A stretch of 64,000 bases of DNA from Sinonovacula constricta (taxonomy: Eukaryota; Mollusca; Bivalvia; Cardiida; Solecurtidae): positions 53,979,408 to 54,043,407 of the forward strand of contig CM017558.1 in the NCBI GenBank assembly GCA_007844125.1. Direction: 5' to 3'. A model generated the notes under the pieces. It had not been told where the DNA came from, made no database searches, and worked only from the letters and a program-made list of their open reading frames with translations. Made by a program: the position numbers and the translations under genes. Of this stretch, positions 37,128 to 48,600 are shown piece after piece; position 1 is the stretch's first letter; every line of letters begins with the position of its first letter.

Positions 37128-38208
37128 TGTTATTATTTATAGTACTGCATTATAATATTAGCATTTTTTGTATTATTATTATTTATAGTACTGTATTATA
37201 ATATTAGCATTTTTGTATTATTATTTATAGTACTGTATTTTAATAATAGCATTTTTTGTATTATTACTTATAAGATTATATGTATTATAATAATAGCATT
37301 ATTTGTATTATTATTTATAGTACTGAATTATAATATTAACATTATTTGAATTATTATTATTTATAGTACTGTAATATAATAATAACATTATTTGTATTAT
37401 TATTTATAGTACTGTATTATAATATTAGCATTATTTGTATTATTTATAGTACTGTATTATAATATAAGCATTATTTGTATTATTATTATTTATAGTACTT
37501 TATTATAATATTAGCATTATTTGTATTATTATTTATAGTACTGTATTATAATATAAGCATTATTTGTATTATTATTTATAGTACTTTATTATAATATTAG
37601 CATTATTTGTATTATTATTTATAGTACTGTATTATAATATAAGCATTATTTGTATTATTATTATTTATAGTACTTTATTATAATATTAGCATTATTTGTA
37701 TTATTATTTATAGTACTGTATTATAATATTAGCATTATTTGTATTATAATTATTATTTATAGTACTGTATTATAATATTAGCATTATTTGTATTATTATT
37801 TATAGTACAGTTTTATAATATTAGCATTATTTGTATTATTATTTATAGTACTGTATTATAATAATAGCATTATTTGTATTATTACTTATAGCATTATAGT
37901 AAAAGCATTATTTGTATTAATATTTATAACACTGTATTATAATATTAGCATTATTTGTATTATTATTTATAGTAATATAATATTAGCATTATTTGCATTA
38001 TTATTTATAGTATTATAACATTTGCATTATTTGAAGTATTATTTATAGTACTGTATTACAATATTAGCATTATTTGTATTATTATTTATAGTACTTTATT
38101 ACAATATTAGCATTATTTGTATTATTACTTATAGTACTGTATTACAATATTAGCACTATTTGTTTTATTACTTATAGTAATATAGTATTAGCATTATTTA
38201 TATTATTA
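37128..38208 (+). repeat. AT-rich 45-bp minisatellite, about two dozen units
   Basis: The unit is about 45 bp (48 with an extra ATT) and contains TATAGTACTG, the perfect palindrome TATTATAATA, TAGCATTATTTG and a (TAT)n run. It is nearly pure A/T with one or two G/C per ten bases. Confidence 0.95.
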
Positions 38209-38747
38209 ACACCAGGAGCAACAGTAGGTTCATCATCACCATTATTACCATATGCAGCAGCAGCAGCAGTATCCAGATCAGTATCATGATAATAATCATT
38301 ATCCCCATTTATAATTATCCTTTTCCTTGTTATCATTACCGTTTTCTCCGGCAATTAACTTCATCTATTCTTGCAACACCAACAATAAGTCTGTTAGTGG
38401 TTGTAAGAAAGTAAGTCATTTTAAAAAAAAAGAATTTAAGCATGGTTTAGTTCAGTTATTTTAACGATTTAAAGAAACGTGTCCAGCGTTTTGCAGACTA
38501 TCAAATTAAATTTCGATATAATGCGTAATATTTTGTACTCGACATGTTTTAGAGATATAAAAACACTGTTATATTAAAACTTTTATTGGCTCGTGACTTG
38601 GGCTTTTGCTATGAATAACACTTAAAAATATTTGCTTATATATCGGCGGCTCATGCGGTAATATACGTCATGTGTATGGTTGTACTTGTACTTGTTCTTG
38701 TATGTCGGTTATAAGAAGTACACTGACTGGCTCGATAGTGACGCGAT

Positions 38748-38989
38748 ACAACCACTACTACTACTACCACTACTACTACTACTACCACTACTACTACTAC
38801 TACCACTACTACTACTACCGCTACTACTACTAGTAGTGTAAGTAGTAGTACTAGTGGTGGTGGTAGTAGTAGTAGTAGTGGTAGTAGTAGTAGTGGTGGT
38901 GGTGGTGGTGGTAGTAGTAGTAGTAGTACTAGTAGTAGTAGTAGTAGTAGTAGTAATAATAATATAATAATAATAATAATAATAATAAT
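38748..38989 (+). repeat. (ACT)n-(AGT)n-(TAA)n triplet array forming an inverted repeat
   Basis: About 90 bp of ACT units with ACC and CCG variants is followed after TAGTAGTGTA by about 130 bp of AGT/GGT units and a short TAA run. The halves are reverse complements, so the strand can fold on itself. Confidence 0.95.
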
Positions 38990-40631
38990 TAAATGCAGGT
39001 TCCATGTATTATGTACCGACCCGAAACTGAGACCATTCACGCTCTAAGTATCAGCTCTTAGCGTGTCTCTGAATTGCATATTCTTAAAAGACAGGGGTGT
39101 TATTTCATCGATTGCTGGAGCTATTTTAATAGTTCGATTTGCTTACCTTTATTCAGAGGTGGTTAATGATTTAAAACAAACCAAGTGTGTATTTATCATT
39201 TTATTATAATTCTTTTTGTTAGATTTATTGGATTTTAGTACAAAAATAGCACCTTCACGCAGTATTTCAATAGATAATTACATTTTAATACTTTACAATA
39301 TTTTTAACAAAACAACAAATTAATTTACATACAAAGAAATGTGTATCTTTGAAGACATACACAATAATAATTTATGAAATCTGATGTTACATTATTTATA
39401 AATTAACTTATTTATTTATGAATTATATTAACTAAATATGTCAAAATGTTCTGAGGGAAAAGATCTTTTACTGTGAGTACGAATTTTGTCAAGACGAACT
39501 TAACAATAAATTTATTTTGATTAGTTAGCCTACTGGATGTTTACACACACACAGTTAACAGTGACAAAATAATTATTATCGAATAGCGTTCTGTATTTCT
39601 GAACTTTCAATAATGAAAAAATAAATCATGAATATGATGATGAAAAGATAGCGTGAGTAAATTATTTAACATAATTGATTAATGAATACAGCATGCATCA
39701 ATGGGAATCACGAGAAAATGGCATAATATCAACGCTTTCAGAAGTATAAAATAATTGCACAAATAAACATCGCCAAATGAATATACACAATACTTTTGTT
39801 ATATTAAGAACAAGATAAGAATTATATAAATATAGGAAGCAAATATTGAAATAATTAATTTTTGCTCTTCTGCATAACAATAATTTTCTTTCTATCTGTC
39901 TTTTTTTAAAATCTGTAGTCGTGTCATTTTGTCTGGCTATCTGTCTTATAAGGTGACTGGTTGTATAAATAATTCTATATGTCTGTCGTTATGTCTGTGC
40001 TCTTGTGTGTATATTGTTTCATAGATAATAACTAAGGCGACATTTAAATGAATAAATCTCACACTTATTTTCACGATATTTTATATAATGTTGCTTTTAA
40101 AGCAATTGGAACATTATAGGATTTCTGTACAAATAATATCACAGTTAAATAATGTTTGTCCGTGCATTGTTGATTGAGTAACAATCTCATTGCTAATGTG
40201 TTCACTGTCTCTTTGTAATTTATACCAACAAACATGCGCACAATGCAACGAATTCGTCGAAGAACACATGGCAAATATTTTCGATTTTTAACCACTACGT
40301 CACTTTCTCAAAGTTCCTTTGTAAAAAATCTATTGTCCGCGTGTTTGGTTAACCCTTGCCATTTAACTAAACGAAGAAATTGACGCCAAGTCTAAGCATC
40401 AAGGGAAGTTACGCTTTTCGCTGAACAAACACATGACGCTGACGGATACACCCGATTTTGCTTTTGTCTCAGTCCTGTGGCAGAACTATAAAAATCCATG
40501 TCTGATGAACACTTTAAGAAACACATCCGTACATAACACTTTCACCATTTTATCCGCTTGAGAAAAACGCAAAAGGCAAACGAATGCTTCTGATGATGTC
40601 ATAACGTCACTTCCGGTTGGATGACCATTGT

Positions 40632-40637
40632 TTTATT
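40632..40637 (-). other. Candidate poly(A) signal of the protocadherin-like gene
   Basis: This is AATAAA on the - strand, about 415 bp after the stop codon. The assignment rests on position and motif only. Confidence 0.4.
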
Positions 40638-41052
40638 GCACTTAAAGTTGACTTTTAGTCTGAAAATGGAAATAAATCACACATGTATCGAACAGCTACT
40701 CGAAATGTAACATTTACGAATGATAACATTTATCTTTTTAAATGATGGTAACACGGAGCCTTTAAACTAAACATTAACTGAAAAGACAAAACCATCTTTG
40801 TTATTAAAGGATTTTGATTTTGAGTTTTTAGCTTTTACTTGATTGGATTTCAATGAGGTTTAAACCCTGCTATGGTGAAACATCAGTAATATAACACAAA
40901 ACAGTCAGTAAATAACACCTTGGTCTGAATTGCCTAACTACTGAAAACACATGAACATGCATCAATGTCTTTATGCAATGAAATTAATGCCCTTTTCCGA
41001 TTGGTCATTTCACTTATACAGCACACAAGTCACTTACCTGCTCATATCTCTA

Positions 41053-41414
41053 TCAGCAGTATGCCTCATTGTGTGACAGAGAATAACCACGTGACTGCTG
41101 TTGAGGTTCATTCATCCAATCGTCGTTGTCGATTGTGTAACTTCCTGACGTAGTTGTGTCGTCGTCATCATCGTATGACGTCACATGACTGTCGTAACCG
41201 GGTGCGATGACGTGAGTGTGTTTAGTGCGCTGTCCAGGGCGTGATATATTCGTTGAGTAGTCCCTCGTTGGAAGGTTGGGTTTAGTAGGCTTATTTTGAT
41301 CTTTATGCACGTACAGATTGTTGGCGGAGGGCTCCTTGTTGCTTCGCCACGCTGTGTCAATTGGAAAGTGATGAAGTTTTGCCTGGTTGGCGAACGTCAC
41401 AGTCTTTATATGAT
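41053..41414 (-). CDS. Protocadherin-like tail, terminal exon
   Basis: After the acceptor tttttaacag two bases complete an Asp codon, then 119 codons run to TGA. Features are a basic TKPNLPTRDYSTNISRPGQR segment, an acidic SYDDDDDTTTSGSYTI segment and a polar C-terminus. The frame is open upstream of the acceptor for another ~85 codons, but those residues are hydrophobic and AT-driven and are read as intron. Confidence 0.75.
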
Positions 41415-44400
41415 CTGTTAAAAAACATACAAACATCAGTGAAAAAATAATATAATCAATGCAAAAAAAAATTAAAAAATGAGAATGCCATATGTTTGAT
41501 ATGCTGTATGAAATAAATATGTTTAAACTAATGATGTTAATAAACATATGAAATAAATTATATTTGTTCTGTTTAAATGGTTTTATTATAAATTTCTCTT
41601 CTAAAATATGCAGTGAGTGTGTTATTTTGTAGGTAATACACTTATGTGTCATGTTTTTATTTCCGTGTGCCATTTCTCAAAAAATAAACCGTATACATAG
41701 GCCAGTGTTCCGTTCATTTCTCTTCCCGCAAACCGCATTGTTATTTCATTGACTTCACAATGTACACTGTTCTTGTCTATCGTTTGGTGTCGTTTGTAAT
41801 AACCTCTGATAGATACATCGGAGAAGTTTCCCAGTTTCATTACCAGGGGAGAGCAATGTTTATACTTTTAATTTTTTCCAATGTAGTGTCAACATTATTC
41901 TCTCCCCTTACCTGTATCATGTGACTGCGAATATGACGTCTGGATATCGGACTCGCTTCCGCCTCGACCACTATCGCAAGTAGCGGTTTCTCCCGAAGAG
42001 TCACTTCCGTTGTCTTCGTGTTGGACTAACATTTCACTCGTAAAGACGGGCTGGCGAGAGACAGAAAGAACACAATAAGCAGGGGGAAAGGGCTATTACA
42101 TCGTCAAACAACAGCAGCAACAAAGGATATATAACAATAACAACACAGGTTATTAAAAGCAGAAAATAAACTGTGATCAGTAAAATGTAAATGACTGAGC
42201 GAGAAAAGCGATGACCGAGTGATTGAACATGTGATAAATGAGTCTGAGGATGACTTTATAAATTGATAATAATAGCGGAATTAATAAAAATATCAACATT
42301 GGTGTTTTACGGAAGAAAAATAAACGGCGACGAAATAAAAATAAATTGAATATTAAATAATAAATATTTTTAATTATTCAACAAAAAAGCGCAAACATCT
42401 AAGATCGATATGAAATTATTATTTCTTTTTCCCTCTCTTGACTGTTCGAGCTGAATTTACTCTAAACTATGCGAAAGTTTCACTTCAGAATCTATCCGTC
42501 GTATAAAAATAGGGCATTAATTATTAATTATTAAAAAGATTAGGTTCCATTTTTCACGACGACAACAATCGTGACCCCAAAATCACGCAATAATACAAAA
42601 CAGTTATCGGGCATTTTGTTTCGCACAAGTTTGTGTTTATTTTCTATTTTGCCAACGATAAAAAACGGAGTACTCTTTTGGAACAAAATAAAAACGACTT
42701 TTCTTCAAAATATTTACAAACTGTGCAATTTTGACGTTATAATCAACCTAACTATGGGATTATATTATATATTAATTTAGAAGTTAAATCTTTAAACGTA
42801 CAGAATTGTTATATATTAGTAGTTTAAACGTTTGAGTACTCGTACAGACAGGTTTTAAGCAGGGATAGAACAAAAGCAGACACACATGGCAGACTGACAT
42901 ATGAACAAAATTAACTAGAGGTATACATAAACAAACAAACAAACATAACAGAAAGGGTTTGTGCTAACAGACAAGCACGCGGTAATGACGTGGCACACGC
43001 GATAATGTCGCGAGCTGATTGCAAGAGCACGTGGGTTATGCTGGGCCGAACGAAAAATATTTAACGTATATAGCAGACGGCTCTGTCGCTTGGGTGCATT
43101 GTTGCGTTTTGTTTTGTCTTTAATAATATTAAAAAACAACACAAATAATTCGGTAATCAAATATAACAATCAGTTAAGTGCGGCTTTTAAAGAAATGTTA
43201 AAATCATAATTGACTGTCTAATGTCGAAATATTTAGATTAGCTCTACATATTTGTCTCGTAGTCTGTTTTCTGAAAAGGTAATAACAAGAAGTATACACC
43301 TAACACAAGAACGTTTTATCACCGTTAGAACAAAGTATTAAAGCGTATCAAAACGGGTGTTTCATTAAAAAAAAGAAAAGAAAAGAAAACAAACAAAAGC
43401 TCAACCACTAAATTGCCTACAAATCGTTTGTGTTTTTTTTCCTTTCTGTCTCCGATGACTATTGTCGCTTTGTTAGTCATTGTTTAATTGAGAATTAAGT
43501 ATCTACTATTCATTTTGCGTCAAGTGTTTACGTCCACCGCAGTGGTGACAAATGACCCAAACTTACAACGAAATCCGACTAAAGGTCTTGTGTTTCTGCA
43601 ATCTTATCATTTACAGTATATTACCAATGAATTGCAAGGCAGATAGTGATTGCCAAATAAAGCTGGAAAGATTTTTAAACTGCAAAAATTATGTTTAAAG
43701 CCAGTTTAAACCGTAAAAAAAAACTATCAGGTGAAATGGCGATATAGAGTTGAAGCACTTTGACACAGATATCTGTCATGTAGTCGGATTTCGGTGATCA
43801 ATCAAGTATGAACAGACACGGGACGCCTCGTGGCGGGGCAAATGATAAAAATAAAATTTCAAGAAAAAATGTTCTTGTTTTTTTTTCTTATTAAGTTTAC
43901 CAAAGGAACTTACCAAGCAAAATGCTTTCGAGTTAAGAAGAAAATAAAAATATTTTTTTATGATGAGAGATTTTGCAGTGAACCATTTGGCAGAAAAAAG
44001 TAGCAATAACAAACTAACCACCAATAAACGGGAAGTGTTAAAAGTTGTGGCCATCCTGTCCATTTTACGACCTCGTTAAACAGAAACCTGTCATTATCCT
44101 TCTGCTACTCGGCTCATTAGTGGCATATTTTAGAGCCCACATAGCCCGGCGCAGACCCAAACCCAGCTGCAGCGGGCTTGCACGCCGGGAACCAAATAAC
44201 AGACACGAAGAAGAAGTTTCGGTCCAGTAAAGTTCGTAACCTGTAATTTGACCACCAAACTGGACTTGTTCAAAGGTTTTAAACGTTAACTACCATACTG
44301 TTTAATCCAGGTGTACGTTTTACCTGATATTTAAATTTCTATAAATGAAGGTGTGTGCATCCTGTGAGAGAAAATTGGATTTTTTTCTATCAATTATCTT

Positions 44401-47400
44401 GCTTACTTATAGCACCATTAGTATGGAAAAGGGTTGAAACCATTTTTACTTGAAAGGAAAAAAACAGATTATATGAAACATAACAATAAACACGTTGACA
44501 CTGAAGTAAAACTGTAGTGCTGTACAATCAGGAGCTTTGGATTACGTATCGTTTGTTTACTTTGAGGATATTTTCCTGCAAACTTTACAATAGGCGTGGT
44601 GCAGTTAAAAGTAAAGAAATATCATAAATGAAGTGGCACAGGCCACATTCAATCAAATGTTATGGTTTCCAGTAACTTTGAAGTTACCTGAATTGTGCAA
44701 ACAGCAAATACATCATACACTTCTTTTAAAAAGGAACTTAAATAATGACAGTCGAATAATTTTACAAAAAATATCTCGATGATATAATAAGACGATTCGT
44801 CTTCATTTGTAATTTATCGCGGAATAAATTATTTGGGTGTAAATTACACTTAATAGATCTATTTGGCGTTGCATGTTTCCCGTGTTGGATAAAGAAATAA
44901 TGAGATGGATTTGATAATGCGTTTGAACTCTACCACTTGTTATGTCAGATAAAACGACAAGTGTCATACAGATCGGCGTATGAATATTGCTACAGTATTG
45001 TACTTCTTTTGTCCAATACAACGAAAATGAAGTCAATATTTTACTTAAAACGATATGTTTGCGTATACGAAAAGCTTTCAAGATTGCACAATGGCGTTTC
45101 ACAAGTGGTCATGATTCAAATTTCGGAGATAAATTTTGTTTAACCGTCGATCTAAACAAACACAGCTGGCTCGGGCAGTTCTGTCAATACTGGAAACTCT
45201 TCAGGGTAGCTATTTTACCTGACTTTTATTAGGGGTATCATTTGCTATGGAAGATTCACCTAATTGCCAATTATGTGAAGATTGTCTGTTCAAGCCCTTG
45301 AATCTGTCCATAGAAAATGCTACCTCGACCTACATACAACTGTTTAAAGTAATAGATATGCGGAGTGCTTTCCACGTGTACAAGATCGCTGTTTTATACA
45401 ACACTATAGCTATCATAGCCACAATCTTTACATTTAAAATAAAGCTTGTAGAACAGCAACTTCTTCCAAAATGGGTATTAAAGAGAGACACGAAAAGGTT
45501 TACAATAGCTCCAAGAAGTTAAAATATATATTCGGATCTACATTAACTGTTTTAGTGAAAACAAATCAAACTCTCTTTGTTTTCGACCAACTGTAAAATA
45601 TTGGCTGTTTTTTGTAAGCTGTCGAGACAAGTTATGTCACAGAATCAAATAGATCGTGTTAAAAGTGTCATGAAGTCACCGAAAGTGGCCCAAAATGTCA
45701 GAAAAATTGATAAAACATTTTCAATAAAAATCAGGAATGAAAGCTGGGACAGCTGATGCTATTCCCATTACTTAGCAAGACACTCGTCCTTCAACACCGG
45801 AAATAAACGTCCCAAATGTCAGTTGTTACTCATTCAAACATATTGTTTATATAAAAAGAAAAAAAAATCAATTTCAATGCTGTCTTGCATCCTTTAGTGT
45901 TTTTCCGCACTGACGCCACATCTCAGCAGCTGGTGTATTCGACCGTTTTACGTTAAACAATCAGACGAAACCGTCATCTGCCGTTCGTCACAGGCATGTA
46001 GATTTTACGACCGGAACAAAACTGTTTTGCACGCGATGAAAACTTGTAATGGGCCATGTTAGGGTTTATTGAACAATTTACGTGCAAATAAAAATTACGA
46101 TGAGGACAATTTATTTGTGATCCATCAATCGATGTAGATGGCGCTTGTTACACCGGAAGTTTGGCGTCACGTGATGGAATGTGAGACAACAACACCAACA
46201 CTACAAAACGTGTATAATATTCTAATCGATCATACCTGGGACATATGATTAACTCAAGACAATGGGATATAAAAGATAAAGGTAGAGATAATAAAAAAAT
46301 ATATTTTTTAAATAACTGAGATAACCATCCAAAAACAATAATAAGGACGGGGAGAAAAAAAAAGAAAAGAAATGGTGAAGAAAAGGACTATGATGATGAT
46401 GATGATGATGATGATGCTCACGGTGATCATGATAATTCGACTTCGCGGTATAAAAGGAAGTCCACAACATATGCTCACCAGACAGAGGTATCTTGTTCAG
46501 CTAGAGTGTGATATATGAGCGTTACAAAGCACGTACGCCATTATAAATAAAACACCAATGTACATACAACGACAAGGACAGTAAGAACAACGTAAACACA
46601 CACACATCAGCAACATACAAGCGGCAGGCCACTTCATAACAACACAGTTCGATGGACAAACAATAAATTATGAAGCGACAGGTCATGTAAGTGGGTACGA
46701 TGACAGGGGAAGAAGTCAGGGGTGTCAGAATGAAGACAAATGCACACATTAACCAGCCACAAACGCCCATTACGACTCTCGTTCTTTCGTATTTTTCTTG
46801 ATTTCACCAATTTTTGCGAACATAAGTACTGCCATATGAGTATAATGCCACGCAGCTGAGGGTTCAGGTGGACACCGTGTATATTTCATGCCAGATGAGC
46901 TTCGTGATTTACCGGCCCTTAGTTTCATAGCGGGCACTCGGTTGATAATAAGACTTAATGCAGATGCTCGCACGCGATCATGTTAAATGGATGTAAATGG
47001 AACCAAGGGCATCAGATGGTCATTTCAAGTCCAGTTATATCAGATGTCAAATATGTACTCTGTTAGATTTTTACACAATTTAACGAAGCTTTCACGTCCA
47101 CGTCATATCGTTTCACTGTATTATTATTGTAAATTGAACTAAATATCGCCACATAAATTCATTAAACGCGCGCTTTTCTTTTAGATTAAAGTAAAGAAAT
47201 GGCACATAGATTTTTGTTTGCACATTTTGATGTTGTTCTGAGGAAGTTGAAGTTGTAAGTGTAAGTCTGTTTGTGACATGGCTATGGTGTATGTATCCTT
47301 TGTGATTCTTGTTATCCATAAATTATCATTCTGTAGACAATGTACAGTGGGATATAGTTCACAATCTTTAGTTCCCTCTATAGAAATGCTACATTATACT

Positions 47401-48385
47401 TTTCTAGTCCAAACTGCCAATAATCTTATTCCTCTCGTTCTCGAAACTTTCTTAGTTGTCTTCACTTTGCACTGGGACTAAAGGAATCTGTGGTAAATAA
47501 AATCTAAATCCAAAACTTCTTTAATGAATGTACACAAGGTCTTGTCTTGTATGGGGTATAAGCCAGAGACAGACAACAATCTGGTTTCATAAAGAGATAA
47601 CTCCCGTAATTCAGTCTCAAACAGAAATTACGTAGAGTGGATTAGACCAGAAGATGTTGTCGGCCTGTCACCCCGGAGACCATATATATGTCACATAATC
47701 CACGCAACTATTTATGAAACCTGACTGCAGACGACCAAATTAAATGGCGCTACAGCCGAATTATTTGTATTTCTCGTTACTCGGGTAATGCCTGTATCTT
47801 TAAAGGTTTCCCAGTCTGCGGCTAGTGAACCTAAGCAACCCGTTCCTAGGCAACGCGGGAATAAATGTCGTCTGCAACACTATCATCACGTTGAATGGGT
47901 TTTTAAAGTAAAGAAGAGCTAACAAGAATGGTCTATCTGAGTAGTTGCGAACACAATTATACGTCGTCATTTTATTCGTTTGTCCGTGTGAATGGACGAT
48001 TTTTTTCATGTCATTTTCCTCATTTGCGTAGCTTATCTGTGAGATGTTATGAAATGACTTTTCTATCATCTATTTAAAATGGCTGATATTTATGGTTTCT
48101 TTCCAAATATTAATATGTTACTTACACACACATATATTTATATCAGCTGTATTTCTTTAATTTTTCTTATCAACAATATGTGTTCAATCGTTTACTAAAC
48201 ATTGTTTAACTCACCGTGTGTCCGTCTCTGTTATTGGTCCAATATTGGTCATGTGACTGAAGAAGTGACCTATGGAGTTGCAGGACACGTGCAGGGTCTA
48301 ATTTCTGCATGTCGCTGTCACCCGGATGTGGACTAGAGGCGCAACTTCGGGGACTAGAGCTAGAGTGACGTCCCTTGTCAGAGTA
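41053..48385 (-). CDS. Protocadherin-like cytoplasmic tail, last three exons
   Basis: Exons 48385-48215, 42050-41912 and 41414-41053 (- strand) join in phases 0 and 1 to give about 223 residues ending at TGA 41055-41053. The sequence is hydrophilic, Ser/Asp-rich and has no predicted fold. It runs from YSDKGRHSSSSPRSCASS through ARVLQLHRSLLQSHDQYW, GSDSSGETATCDSGRGGSES and DDDDDTTTSGSYTIDNDD to NEAYC. The CDSGRGGSE-type and acidic TTTSGSY-type motifs resemble cytoplasmic tails of lophotrochozoan protocadherins as I recall them. No cadherin repeats or membrane segment occur in the window, so the main exon must lie past 64000. AATAAA on the - strand (40637-40632) is a plausible poly(A) signal. 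Another single-pass receptor cannot be excluded; exon structure is firmer than family assignment. Confidence 0.6.
41912..42050 (-). CDS. Protocadherin-like tail exon with CDSGRGGSE motif
   Basis: This exon has 46 codons plus one base. The acceptor has a clear pyrimidine tract (gttctttctgtctctcgccag) next to CCC at 42050, and the donor is GTAAGG. It encodes SSGETATCDSGRGGSESDIQ, the most diagnostic part of the tail. Confidence 0.75.
46388..46415 (+). repeat. (GAT)n microsatellite
   Basis: Nine GAT units in a protocadherin-like intron. Confidence 0.9.
48215..48385 (-). CDS. Protocadherin-like tail exon, Ser-rich
   Basis: This exon has 57 codons in phase 0 to phase 0. The acceptor is ctcctctatcttcag and the donor GTGAGT. 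It encodes a run of serines (RHSSSSPRSCASSPHPGDSD) followed by an amphipathic LDPARVLQLHRSLLQ stretch. The preceding exon was not identified within the window. Confidence 0.7.
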
Positions 48386-48535
48386 CTGAAGATAGAGGAG
48401 GTGACTTTGGTTATAAAGTGTTGTAAAGCTGTAAATAAATGTTTGGCAGTGCAGTTAAAAGACTCAAATGTAGACCATACACATAATATGTATAAAACAA
48501 AACATGAAAAACGATTTTAACAAACTTTGCCTTAT

Positions 48536-48600
48536 GTTTCGGACCTATGTATTTTTGCGTTTCGGGCCCACGTATTTTTGCGTTTCGGGCGCATGTGTTT
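48536..48600 (+). repeat. 23-bp tandem repeat, three units
   Basis: GTTTCGGACCTATG, GTTTCGGGCCCACG and GTTTCGGGCGCATG start at 23-bp intervals, joined by TATTTTTGC. It lies about 150 bp from the upstream exon of the protocadherin-like tail, on its intronic side. Confidence 0.85.

Larger units (their letters stand above)
35431..41052. other. Intergenic region between the TRIM-like and protocadherin-like genes
   Basis: Presumably holds the TRIM-like 5' UTR and promoter (next to 35430) and the protocadherin-like 3' UTR (40600-41052). Otherwise it contains a 1.1-kb AT-rich minisatellite and a triplet-repeat hairpin. No gene seen. Confidence 0.6.

Noticed and set aside
38651..39040. Poly-Val/Leu and poly-Thr/Ser frames
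   Set aside because: Triplet microsatellite translations.
45247..45522. 91-codon + frame starting MEDSPNCQLC
   Set aside because: Only a length and a CxxC pair; no domain and no neighbours that support it.
47843..47866. X-box-like palindrome around GTTCCTAGGCAAC
   Set aside because: Resembles an RFX site but mismatches the canonical half-site, and no promoter is nearby.
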